From contig DGBL01000179.1 of the NCBI GenBank assembly GCA_002384315.1, positions 1-7,187 on the forward strand: 7,187 nucleotides of DNA, read 5' to 3'. The stretch's first letter is position 1; each line of letters opens with the position of its first letter. Made by a program: the position numbers and the translations under genes. Shown here one piece after another: positions 1-5,447 of the stretch. The notes beneath the pieces were generated by a model. It searched no databases and was not told the origin of the DNA. It saw only the letters and a list, made by a program, of their open reading frames with translations. This DNA comes from Micrococcaceae bacterium UBA4005. GTDB lineage: Bacteria > Actinomycetota > Actinomycetes > Actinomycetales > Micrococcaceae.

Positions 1-243
<243 letters not shown>

Positions 244-273
244 CGAGCCCAGGGGATGTTACCAGTCCTCCCC

Positions 274-331
274 CGAACCCCCGTTCCTGCACGATTTCCC
301 AGCCCGGAAATTTGCGGCGGACGGGGGTTCG
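274..331. repeat. Nested inverted repeat between sucD and the IclR gene
   Basis: The 127-base spacer 244-370 contains a perfect 11-bp inverted repeat, CGAACCCCCGT at 274-284 and ACGGGGGTTCG at 321-331. Inside its loop sits a second hairpin, ATTTCC at 294-299 with GGAAAT at 306-311 and a 6-nt loop. The left arm also overlaps a short direct repeat, CCCCCG at 270-275 and 278-283. No T-run follows, so it is not a standard intrinsic terminator. It may be a factor-aided terminator or RNA 3' end for sucD, or a regulatory site for the IclR gene. I see no gene in this spacer. Confidence 0.5.
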
Positions 332-355
332 CTGCGTCCGGACCCGGGGTATCCT
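328..355 (+). promoter_or_regulatory. Weak candidate promoter for the IclR gene
   Basis: TTCGCT at 328-333 and TATCCT at 350-355 are separated by 16 bases. The second element fits the TAnnnT pattern common in actinobacterial -10 boxes. Transcription would begin only about ten bases before the GTG start at 371. The -35 match is poor and overlaps the right arm of the inverted repeat ending at 331, so the structure could affect initiation. This is a guess from pattern only. Confidence 0.2.
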
Positions 356-370
356 TGCACAGTAGGAACC

Positions 371-1156
371 GTGATAGGGGTCACACTGAGCGAGCCGGAA
401 TTGGCTGGACACGGGGGAGCGCCGACGCTCATCTCGTCGGTCAGTCGCGCGCTCGGACTGCTGGAGCGGGTAGCCGCAGCGGCCAGGCCGCTGCCCGCCA
501 AGAGCATCGCCCGGGCTGAATCGCTGAGCTTGGGAACCACCTACAACATCCTGCGGACCCTCATCCATGCCGGATACCTAGCCCAGGAGGCCGACGGCTA
601 CGTCCTTGGCCCGCGGCATCCGGCGCTCACACCGAAGGGGGACGGCGCAGTGCTGGCGGAAGGCCGGACGGTCCTGAACGGGCTGCGGGACGAACTGCGG
701 GCGGCCGCCTACCTCACCCGCTTCAAGGACGGGGAGATAGAAATTGTCGACATCGCGGACGGCCCGTTCGCTCCGCGGGTCGACCTCTGGGTCGGAGCTC
801 AGGACAGCGCTCACGCGACGGCGTTCGGAAAGCAGATCCTGGCCAGCCTAGACCAGCCGGCCAGACTGGACTACATTGCACGCCACCCGCTCGTGGAACT
901 TACCCCGTACACCATCCACACCCCCCGGGAGTTTCTCCGGCTGCTGGACCACGCTCCGGTAGGCATGGTGGATAACCAGGAGTACGCGCTCGGGTTCCGC
1001 TGCTTGGCTGTTCCCGTGGCGACTTCGGCGTGGATCGGAGCCTTGGCGATCTCCCTCCCGGCAGGAAGTGGCCGTCCGGAAGTCGACTACCTTGGCCGCC
1101 TGCGCGATTCGGCCGGGAACCTGTCCCTGGCGCTTGCTGCCAACGATGCGCTCTAA
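371..1156 (+). CDS. IclR-family transcriptional regulator
   Basis: A 261-residue cytoplasmic DNA-binding protein of normal IclR length. Residues about 22-80 form the winged helix-turn-helix (SSVSRALGLLERV, then SLGTTYNILRTLIHAGYL, closing with GYVLG). Residues about 95-257 form the effector-binding domain, with the family hallmark AHATAFGKQILASL near 147-160 and, near the end, EYALGFRCLAVPV (204-216). Family members sense small metabolites and usually control nearby catabolic genes, either as repressor or activator. The start is GTG at 371 with a weak AGGA at 363-366; no better start precedes the helix-turn-helix. It lies upstream of, and parallel to, the E1/lipoyl operon after a 168-base spacer with operator-like repeats, so control of that operon is a reasonable inference. 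The effector cannot be read from the sequence. Confidence 0.92.
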   Translation: MIGVTLSEPELAGHGGAPTLISSVSRALGLLERVAAAARPLPAKSIARAESLSLGTTYNILRTLIHAGYLAQEADGYVLGPRHPALTPKGDGAVLAEGRTVLNGLRDELRAAAYLTRFKDGEIEIVDIADGPFAPRVDLWVGAQDSAHATAFGKQILASLDQPARLDYIARHPLVELTPYTIHTPREFLRLLDHAPVGMVDNQEYALGFRCLAVPVATSAWIGALAISLPAGSGRPEVDYLGRLRDSAGNLSLALAANDAL

Positions 1157-1164
1157 CGCCCTGA

Positions 1165-1176
1165 TCCGCTAGCGGA
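1165..1176. repeat. 12-bp perfect palindrome after the IclR gene
   Basis: TCCGCTAGCGGA is a perfect palindrome 8 bases after the IclR stop and is followed by ATTTT. As RNA it gives only a 4-bp stem with a CTAG loop, too weak for a convincing terminator. As DNA it has the size and symmetry of a dimeric regulator site, for which the IclR protein is the obvious candidate. Function is unproven. Confidence 0.35.
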
Positions 1177-1213
1177 ATTTTGCTGCAGTTCACCATCTGA
1201 AAACCCGGTGCTG

Positions 1214-1240
1214 TTGCGTGGGTCACAACGTCCCTACCCT
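1214..1240 (+). promoter_or_regulatory. Candidate promoter of the E1/lipoyl operon
   Basis: TTGCGT at 1214-1219 and TACCCT at 1235-1240 are separated by 15 bases, a little short of the usual 17. The -10 fits TAnnnT. Transcription from here would give a leader of roughly 75-80 bases containing the hairpin at 1253-1269 and the second direct-repeat copy. Support is pattern matching only. Confidence 0.25.
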
Positions 1241-1252
1241 GAAGTCATCGGC

Positions 1253-1269
1253 CGACGACGGAGTCGTCG
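1253..1269 (+). repeat. 7-bp inverted repeat (hairpin or operator) in the E1 leader
   Basis: CGACGAC at 1253-1259 and GTCGTCG at 1263-1269 are perfectly complementary around a GGA loop. It could fold as a tight GC-rich hairpin in the 5' leader, or act as a 17-bp dyad for a dimeric regulator placed just downstream of the candidate promoter. There is no T-run after it, so it is not an intrinsic terminator. Confidence 0.4.
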
Positions 1270-1315
1270 TGGATCAACGAAGACCGCGTTTCAATGGTGG
1301 CTGCAGTTCAATGAT

Positions 1316-1320
1316 GGAGG
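1316..1320 (+). promoter_or_regulatory. Ribosome binding site fixing the E1 alpha start
   Basis: GGAGG lies 4 bases before ATG at 1325. It is much stronger than anything before the upstream in-frame GTG at 1208, and it places the protein start just ahead of the first conserved E1 alpha residues. Confidence 0.75.
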
Positions 1321-1324
1321 AACG

Positions 1325-2347
1325 ATGACAGTGGAACAGACTGCGCCCCCGGCGCAGCTCAGCCGGGACGACCGACGCGCAATGTTGCGCACGATGATCC
1401 TGATACGCACGTACGAGCAGGCGATCCTGCGTGAATACCATGCCGACAAAAGCCCGGGCTTCGATATCGGCGCGGGGCTCATTCCGGGAGAAATGCACCT
1501 CTCCGCGGGTCAGGAACCCGTCGCTGCAGGAGTGTGCGCCCACCTAACGGCGGATGACGCACTCACTGCCACGCACCGCCCGCACCACCTTGCTATTGCG
1601 CACGGTATGGAACTGCGGCCCATGACCGCTGAAATTTTTGGACGTGAAACCGGTCTCGGAAAGGGCCGCGGCGGGCATATGCACCTCTTCGATCCGGCCA
1701 CCCACTTTTCCTGCTCCGGGATCATCGCCGAGGGGTTGCCCGCTGCGCTGGGCCAAGCCTTCGCCTTCCGCCACGCTGGCTCGGACCGGATCGCCGTCGC
1801 CGTCGCCGGCGAGGGTGCCGCCAACCAGGGGGCATTCCACGAGTCGCTGAACCTCGCGGCGCTTTGGAAGCTTCCGGTGGTTTTTGTCATTGAGGACAAT
1901 GACTGGGGAATTTCGGTGGCGCGTTCCGCCTCGACCTCGATTCCTTCCAATGCGGCGCGGGCGGCTGGATACGGAATGCCCGGTATCCGGGTTGAGGGTA
2001 ATGATGTCGAGGCCGTCCATGCAGCGGCCGGGGAAGCGGTGGCCCGGGCCCGCTCCGGAGGGGGCCCGAGCCTCATCGAAGTGCATACACTGCGACTCTG
2101 GGGACACTTCGAAGGCGATGCGCAAGGATACCGGCCGGATCTCGAAGGAGTGCCAGGCTTCGATCCGATTCCCGGTTACGAGCAGAAGTTGATCGACGCC
2201 GGTGTCGTCACCGGCGCCGATCTGGACGTCATGCGGGGCTGGGCTTCGGAGCAAGTCGAGGACGCCATCAACTACGCCAAGAATTCGCCCCGTCCGAACC
2301 CGGACGAGGCGTTGAACTACGTCTTCGTGGAAGGACCGCAGTCATGA
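1325..2347 (+). CDS. acoA: Thiamine diphosphate-dependent dehydrogenase E1 alpha subunit, acetoin dehydrogenase-like
   Basis: A 340-residue cytoplasmic subunit of normal length that, with E1 beta, cleaves or decarboxylates a small oxo substrate on thiamine diphosphate and passes the acyl group to lipoyl-lysine. The cofactor motif runs from GEG (162-164) through NQGAFHESLNLAALWKLP to EDND (190-193). Usual E1 alphas have GDG and NN here; the second Asn (192) is kept. The segments THRPHH (83-88), GGHMHLFD (116-123), AGYGMPGIRVEGNDVEAV and GHFEGDAQGYR (260-270) resemble acetoin dehydrogenase AcoA more than pyruvate or branched-chain E1. Substrate is therefore inferred, not certain. The frame is open upstream to GTG 1208, but the strong GGAGG and the homology support ATG 1325. 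The stop overlaps the E1 beta start by ATGA, which implies coupled translation. Confidence 0.9.
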   Translation: MTVEQTAPPAQLSRDDRRAMLRTMILIRTYEQAILREYHADKSPGFDIGAGLIPGEMHLSAGQEPVAAGVCAHLTADDALTATHRPHHLAIAHGMELRPMTAEIFGRETGLGKGRGGHMHLFDPATHFSCSGIIAEGLPAALGQAFAFRHAGSDRIAVAVAGEGAANQGAFHESLNLAALWKLPVVFVIEDNDWGISVARSASTSIPSNAARAAGYGMPGIRVEGNDVEAVHAAAGEAVARARSGGGPSLIEVHTLRLWGHFEGDAQGYRPDLEGVPGFDPIPGYEQKLIDAGVVTGADLDVMRGWASEQVEDAINYAKNSPRPNPDEALNYVFVEGPQS

Positions 2348-3414
2348 GCACCGTTGCCGAGAACCCAGCGCGCCTGGAGCCGAAACCATTGCCGGTCGAA
2401 CCAGCAGCCGGAACCCGCAAACTGAACACCGCCAAGGCGATCCAGGAAGCCATCGGTGCCGAAATGGAGCAGGACGACTCGGTATTCGTCATGGGCGAGG
2501 ACGTGGGCGCCTACGGTGGGATCTTCAGCTCCACGACCGGTCTGCTGGAGAAATTCGGTCCGCAGCGCGTTGTTGATACGCCAATTTCCGAGACCGCGTT
2601 CATCGGACTCGGCATCGGGGCTGCGGTCGAAGGGATGCGGCCGGTCGTTGAACTCATGTTCGTGGACTTCTTTGGGGTCTGCATGGACCAGATCTATAAC
2701 CACATGGCCAAAATCCATTACGAATCAGGCGGGAACGTCCGCGTTCCCATGGTCCTGATGACAGCCACAGGTGGCGGCTACTCCGACGGCGCCCAGCATT
2801 CGCAGTCGCTCTGGGGGACCTTCGCCCACCTGCCGGGCATGAAAGTAGTGGTACCGTCCAACCCCTATGACGCCAAGGGGCTCATGGCTGCTGCCATCCG
2901 CTCAGACGACCCGGTCGTGTTCATGTTCCACAAGGGCATCATGGGCTTGCCGTGGATGGTGAAGAACCAGCGCTCCATCGGTGCTGTACCCGAGGAACGC
3001 TATGAAGTGCCCATCGGCAAAGCCAAGATTGTGCGCGAAGGCACGGACGTAACGATCGTGACGCTCTCCCTCTCGGTCCATCACAGCCTGGACGTGGCAG
3101 AAAAACTGGCGGACGAAGGCATCAGCGTCGAGGTCCTGGACCTGCGCAGCCTGGTGCCGCTGGACCGGGAAGCCATCGTGGCGGCCGTCTCGCGGACCGG
3201 CAGGGTGATAGTGGTCGATGAGGACTACCAGTCCTTCGGTCTCTCGGGTGAGATCGCCGCGACCCTGGCGGAATGCGATCCCGGACTGCTGCGCTCCTAC
3301 AGCCGCGTCTGCGTCCCGGATGTTCCCATCCCGTACGCCCGGGAACTGGAATACGCGGTGCTGCCGACCCCGGCGCGCATTGAGGCGGCTGTGCGGGCAG
3401 CGGTGGGTTCATGA
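2344..3414 (+). CDS. acoB: Thiamine diphosphate-dependent dehydrogenase E1 beta subunit, acetoin dehydrogenase-like
   Basis: A 356-residue partner of the preceding E1 alpha. The pyrimidine-binding transketolase domain covers about 26-200 and the C-terminal transketolase domain about 222-350. Key segments are MGEDVGAYGG (50-59), DTPISE (78-83, whose Glu is the family residue that activates the cofactor ring), the GAQHSQSL stretch (149-156, with the conserved active-site His 152), and PSNPYDAKGL (171-180), which closely resembles AcoB. The usual family start is near residue 25 (RKLNTAKAIQEAI). The preceding 24 residues, rich in Pro, Glu and Ala, are an extra tail with a linker-like look. Both ends overlap neighbours by four bases (ATGA at 2344 and at 3411), so alpha, beta and the lipoyl protein are almost certainly co-translated. 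Exact substrate (acetoin or a 2-oxoacid) is not settled by sequence alone. Confidence 0.92.
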   Translation: MSTVAENPARLEPKPLPVEPAAGTRKLNTAKAIQEAIGAEMEQDDSVFVMGEDVGAYGGIFSSTTGLLEKFGPQRVVDTPISETAFIGLGIGAAVEGMRPVVELMFVDFFGVCMDQIYNHMAKIHYESGGNVRVPMVLMTATGGGYSDGAQHSQSLWGTFAHLPGMKVVVPSNPYDAKGLMAAAIRSDDPVVFMFHKGIMGLPWMVKNQRSIGAVPEERYEVPIGKAKIVREGTDVTIVTLSLSVHHSLDVAEKLADEGISVEVLDLRSLVPLDREAIVAAVSRTGRVIVVDEDYQSFGLSGEIAATLAECDPGLLRSYSRVCVPDVPIPYARELEYAVLPTPARIEAAVRAAVGS

Positions 3415-3641
3415 CGGAGATTTTCTTCCCCCGGCTTTCCAGCAAGGACGCGGGCACCGGAGTGCTGGCAACCTGGTACGTTTCCGACGGCGAGACAGTC
3501 ACCGTGGATCAGTTGGTTGCCGAGGTCGCCGTGGACAAGGTCGACGCCGAAGTCCGCTCCCCGACCCAGGGTGTAGTACGGCTACATGTGGAGGAAGGGG
3601 CGGAGGTCGTCGAAGGCGACCTGATCGCCGTCGTCGAATAG
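3411..3641 (+). CDS. Free-standing lipoyl-domain protein (E2 reduced to its lipoyl domain)
   Basis: A 76-residue protein that consists of one biotinyl/lipoyl domain and nothing else. It reads FFPRLSSKDAGTGVLATWYV, then VSDGETVTVDQLVAEVAVDKVDAEV, then SPTQGVVRLHVEEGAEVVEGDLIAVVE. Lys 43 in VDKVDAEV (codon 3537-3539) sits at the beta-turn position that is lipoylated in E2 proteins (ETDKVDVEV-type). The flanking D-K-V favours lipoyl over biotin, which normally shows MKM. Full E2 proteins add a subunit-binding domain and a catalytic core of about 230 residues; here a TAG stop ends the gene right after the domain, and the sequence behind it does not continue an E2. Its ATG overlaps the E1 beta stop (ATGA), so it is made together with the E1 pair. 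It probably carries acyl groups from E1 to an acyltransferase encoded elsewhere; that partner is inferred. Confidence 0.93.
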   Translation: MTEIFFPRLSSKDAGTGVLATWYVSDGETVTVDQLVAEVAVDKVDAEVRSPTQGVVRLHVEEGAEVVEGDLIAVVE

Positions 3642-3654
3642 CCGCCGGCGGCGG
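3641..3654. repeat. GC palindrome at the lipoyl gene stop
   Basis: GCCGCCGGCGGC at 3641-3652 is a perfect 12-bp palindrome that begins at the last base of the TAG stop. As RNA it can form CCGCC-GGC-GGCGG, a 5-bp stem. No T-run follows. It may slow transcription between the lipoyl and dehydrogenase genes, but simple GC-rich sequence explains it equally well. The rest of this 64-base spacer holds TAGGGT at 3662-3667 and TACCTT at 3681-3686, possible -10 boxes without good -35 partners. Confidence 0.25.
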
Positions 3655-3692
3655 TCCGTCGTAGGGTAGCGGGAGAATCGTACCTTCACGGC

Positions 3693-3698
3693 AAGGAG
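3693..3698 (+). promoter_or_regulatory. Strong ribosome binding site of the alcohol dehydrogenase
   Basis: AAGGAG lies 7 bases before ATG at 3706, near-ideal spacing. It shows that this gene is translated independently, unlike the overlapping genes before it. Confidence 0.8.
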
Positions 3699-3705
3699 AG
3701 TCCTG

Positions 3706-4761
3706 ATGCGCGCAACCGTCATCCACGGCCCCGGAGATATTCGGGTCGAAGACGTCGATTACCCGACCGTGCTCCGCCCTACGGACGTGGTAGTTCGGGT
3801 GAGCGCTGCGTGCGTATGCGGTTCAGACCTGTGGCCCTACCGGGGCGTGCGGCCCACCAAGGAGCCGCGCGCCATCGGGCACGAGTTCGTCGGAGTCGTC
3901 GAGTCGGTAGGAGCTGAAGTATCGGCGCTGGCGGAAGGTGATTTCGTGATCGCTCCGTTTGTCGGCAGTTGCGGAAAATGCCCGCAGTGCCGCAACGGGG
4001 TGACCGTGGCCTGTGACCACCTTGTGTCCTGGGGCAGTGTCGATGAACACGGTGACTATGTCCAGGGTGCGCAAGGCCAGGCAGTGCGCGTACCCCAAGC
4101 AGAAGCAACCTTGCGCAAGGTCGACGACGTTAGCCTCCCGGACGCCGGACTGACCGCGAGCCTGCTCACACTCTCCGATGTGATGGGCACCGGCCACCAT
4201 GCCGCCGTCAGCGCCCAGGCGGGGCCGGGGCGCAGCGTCGTGGTAGTCGGCGACGGCGCCGTCGGGCTCTGCGGGGTGCTCGCTGCGAAGCGCCTGGGCG
4301 CAGAGCGCATCATCGCCATGTCGCGCCACGCAGACCGGCAGGCACTGGCCCGCGAATTCGGCGCGACCGATATTGTTGCCGAACGCGGGGACGACGGCGT
4401 AGCCAGGGTGCGCGAACTCCTGGGGGGCGTGCTCGCGGACTCTGTGCTGGAGTGTGTGGGGACCAAGGAATCTATGGCCCAGGCCCTGCGCAGCACCCGG
4501 CCCGGTGGAAACCTCGGCTATGTGGGAGTTCCGGCGGGCGGAGCGGAATTGCCGATAAGCTATCTCTTCTCCACCAACATCACAGTCGCTGGAGGTATGG
4601 CGCCGGTGCACACTTACATCCCCGAACTGCTTGCCGACGTCCTCTCCGGAAAGATCAACCCGGGCAGGGTCTTCGACTCGGTCATGCCGCTGGAGCAGGC
4701 AGCCGCCGCGTACCAAGCGATGGACGAGCGCCGCGCCATCAAGGTGCTGCTTACTCCCTAA
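3706..4761 (+). CDS. Zinc-dependent medium-chain alcohol dehydrogenase, probably NADP-dependent
   Basis: A 351-residue cytoplasmic oxidoreductase of normal length. The GroES-like catalytic domain holds CGSD (38-41) and GHEFVGVVE (58-66). With Asp 158 in LSDVMGTGHHA these give Cys 38, His 59 and Asp 158 as likely catalytic zinc ligands, the Thermoanaerobacter-ADH pattern. Cys 89, 92, 95 and 103 form the structural zinc lobe. The Rossmann motif is GDGAVG (182-187), and SRH at 206-208 after the second strand points to NADP(H) rather than NAD(H), which would need an acidic residue there. The substrate is a secondary alcohol/ketone or aldehyde and cannot be named. It follows the lipoyl gene by 64 bases with its own strong ribosome binding site, so it could be in the same transcript. 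Making or consuming a ketone used by the E1 enzyme is plausible, but similar dehydrogenases occur in unrelated contexts. Confidence 0.92.
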   Translation: MRATVIHGPGDIRVEDVDYPTVLRPTDVVVRVSAACVCGSDLWPYRGVRPTKEPRAIGHEFVGVVESVGAEVSALAEGDFVIAPFVGSCGKCPQCRNGVTVACDHLVSWGSVDEHGDYVQGAQGQAVRVPQAEATLRKVDDVSLPDAGLTASLLTLSDVMGTGHHAAVSAQAGPGRSVVVVGDGAVGLCGVLAAKRLGAERIIAMSRHADRQALAREFGATDIVAERGDDGVARVRELLGGVLADSVLECVGTKESMAQALRSTRPGGNLGYVGVPAGGAELPISYLFSTNITVAGGMAPVHTYIPELLADVLSGKINPGRVFDSVMPLEQAAAAYQAMDERRAIKVLLTP

Positions 4762-4802
4762 TATTTTTGCGTTGCTGCATATTTGCATTTGTGTAAAAAT
4801 AA
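4762..4802. promoter_or_regulatory. AT-rich spacer with operator-like repeats upstream of tetR
   Basis: This stretch is strikingly AT-rich next to the surrounding GC-rich genes. TATTTTT at 4762-4768 and AAAAATA at 4795-4801 are a perfect 7-bp inverted repeat 26 bases apart. Between them TGCATATTTGCA at 4776-4787 is a near-palindrome (10 of 12 positions symmetric), and TGCAT repeats with an 8-base period (4776, 4784). Such symmetry suits binding of a dimeric regulator. No intrinsic terminator for the preceding dehydrogenase is visible. Confidence 0.4.
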
Positions 4803-4817
4803 CCGGACTGCAATAAT
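4789..4817 (+). promoter_or_regulatory. Predicted promoter of the tetR-MFS unit, giving a leaderless transcript
   Basis: TTGTGT at 4789-4794 and AATAAT at 4812-4817 are separated by exactly 17 bases; the -10 matches TATAAT at five of six positions and the -35 keeps the initial TTG. The expected first transcribed base is about 4824, which is the G of the tetR GTG start. No Shine-Dalgarno sequence precedes that start, which fits leaderless translation, common in actinobacteria. Confidence 0.45.
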
Positions 4818-4824
4818 GGTTCGG
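4803..4824. promoter_or_regulatory. Candidate TetR operator over the -10 and start codon
   Basis: CCGGAC at 4803-4808 and GTTCGG at 4819-4824 form an imperfect inverted repeat (5 of 6 pairs) spanning 22 bp. It covers the predicted -10 and the start codon, the position expected for a self-repressing TetR protein. The match is imperfect and short, so support is modest. Confidence 0.3.
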
Positions 4825-5447
4825 TGAGTCAACTAATATCCCTTCGGGAACGAAAGCGTTCAGACACTTGGAAAGCGCTCCATCAGTCGGCAGCCCGGAT
4901 TGCGCTGGACCAGGGGTTGGAATGCGTCACCGTGGAAGCCGTGGCCGCAGCGGCCCAGGTCTCCACCCGAACGTTCTTCAACTACTTTCCCTCGAAAGAG
5001 GATGCAGTCATCGGTCTTCGGGAGCCGGTGCTTGAGGACTCGATGCTCGAATCGTTCAGCCTCGAGATCGAGCCGCTGCGGGAGGTTGCGCACCTGACGC
5101 TTGCGGTACTGCGATCGATCCACGGTGGGGACGACGCGGTCAGTTGCCACACTGAACTGCTCGACCTGCACCCGCACCTGCGCCAGCGCCGGTTCCATTA
5201 CGTGCTCAAGGTCGAACAACTGGTCACCGCCGCGGTGGCCGAACGCCTGCACGGATCGCGGCGATGGCAGGGGGCCATCGTGGCCTACCCCGCGGACGAC
5301 GTCGCCCGGATGCTGGTGATGGTGGCCGGGACGGCAAGCCGGTACGTGATGCAAAAGACCGCCGCTGACCCGGGCCGCGAAAGCCAGTTCGCCGCTCTCG
5401 ACGACGGACTGGCACTGCTGCGAACCGTCATGGCGGAGCTGCCGTGA
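4824..5447 (+). CDS. TetR/AcrR-family transcriptional regulator
   Basis: A 207-residue cytoplasmic repressor-type protein of normal length. The N-terminus RERKRSDTWKALHQSAARIAL leads into the helix-turn-helix, with TVEAVAAAAQVSTRTFFNYFPSKEDAV at about 36-62, a textbook TetR recognition region. Residues about 75-207 form the variable ligand-binding and dimerisation domain, from which no ligand can be read. The start is GTG at 4824 without a Shine-Dalgarno sequence; it gives the expected short arm before the helix-turn-helix, and a promoter predicted to initiate at this very base supports a leaderless message. Its TGA stop overlaps the GTG start of the exporter (GTGA at 5444-5447). This arrangement is typical of a repressor that senses a compound exported by its neighbour and controls its own operon; the specific compound is unknown. 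Confidence 0.93.
   Translation: MSQLISLRERKRSDTWKALHQSAARIALDQGLECVTVEAVAAAAQVSTRTFFNYFPSKEDAVIGLREPVLEDSMLESFSLEIEPLREVAHLTLAVLRSIHGGDDAVSCHTELLDLHPHLRQRRFHYVLKVEQLVTAAVAERLHGSRRWQGAIVAYPADDVARMLVMVAGTASRYVMQKTAADPGRESQFAALDDGLALLRTVMAELP

Larger units (their letters stand above)
1182..1310 (+). repeat. 11-bp direct repeat in the E1 operon leader
   Basis: GCTGCAGTTCA occurs at 1182-1192 and again at 1300-1310, 118 bases apart on the same strand. The first copy is followed by CCATC and the second by ATGATGG, the reverse complement of that word, giving some inverted symmetry. The second copy ends 5 bases before the GGAGG of the E1 alpha gene. The copies bracket the candidate promoter and hairpin, so paired regulator binding or looping is possible. 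Whether they are functional is unknown. Confidence 0.4.

Noticed and set aside
1208..1324. In-frame extension of E1 alpha from GTG at 1208
   Set aside because: The 39 extra residues are Arg-rich with no family resemblance, the GTG lacks a good ribosome binding site, and GGAGG sits just before ATG 1325.
1510..2254. Minus-strand open frames inside E1 alpha
   Set aside because: Low-complexity Pro/Arg/Ser-rich products opposite a well-conserved gene; codon-bias artefacts.
3411..3641. Lipoyl protein as a biotin carrier or as glycine-cleavage H protein
   Set aside because: The modified lysine is in DKVDAEV rather than a biotin-type MKM, and the protein is far shorter than GcvH and lacks its flanking regions.
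3823..4788. Long minus-strand open frame across the alcohol dehydrogenase
   Set aside because: It mirrors a clear zinc dehydrogenase; long antisense frames are common in GC-rich genes, and the predicted protein has no recognisable domain.
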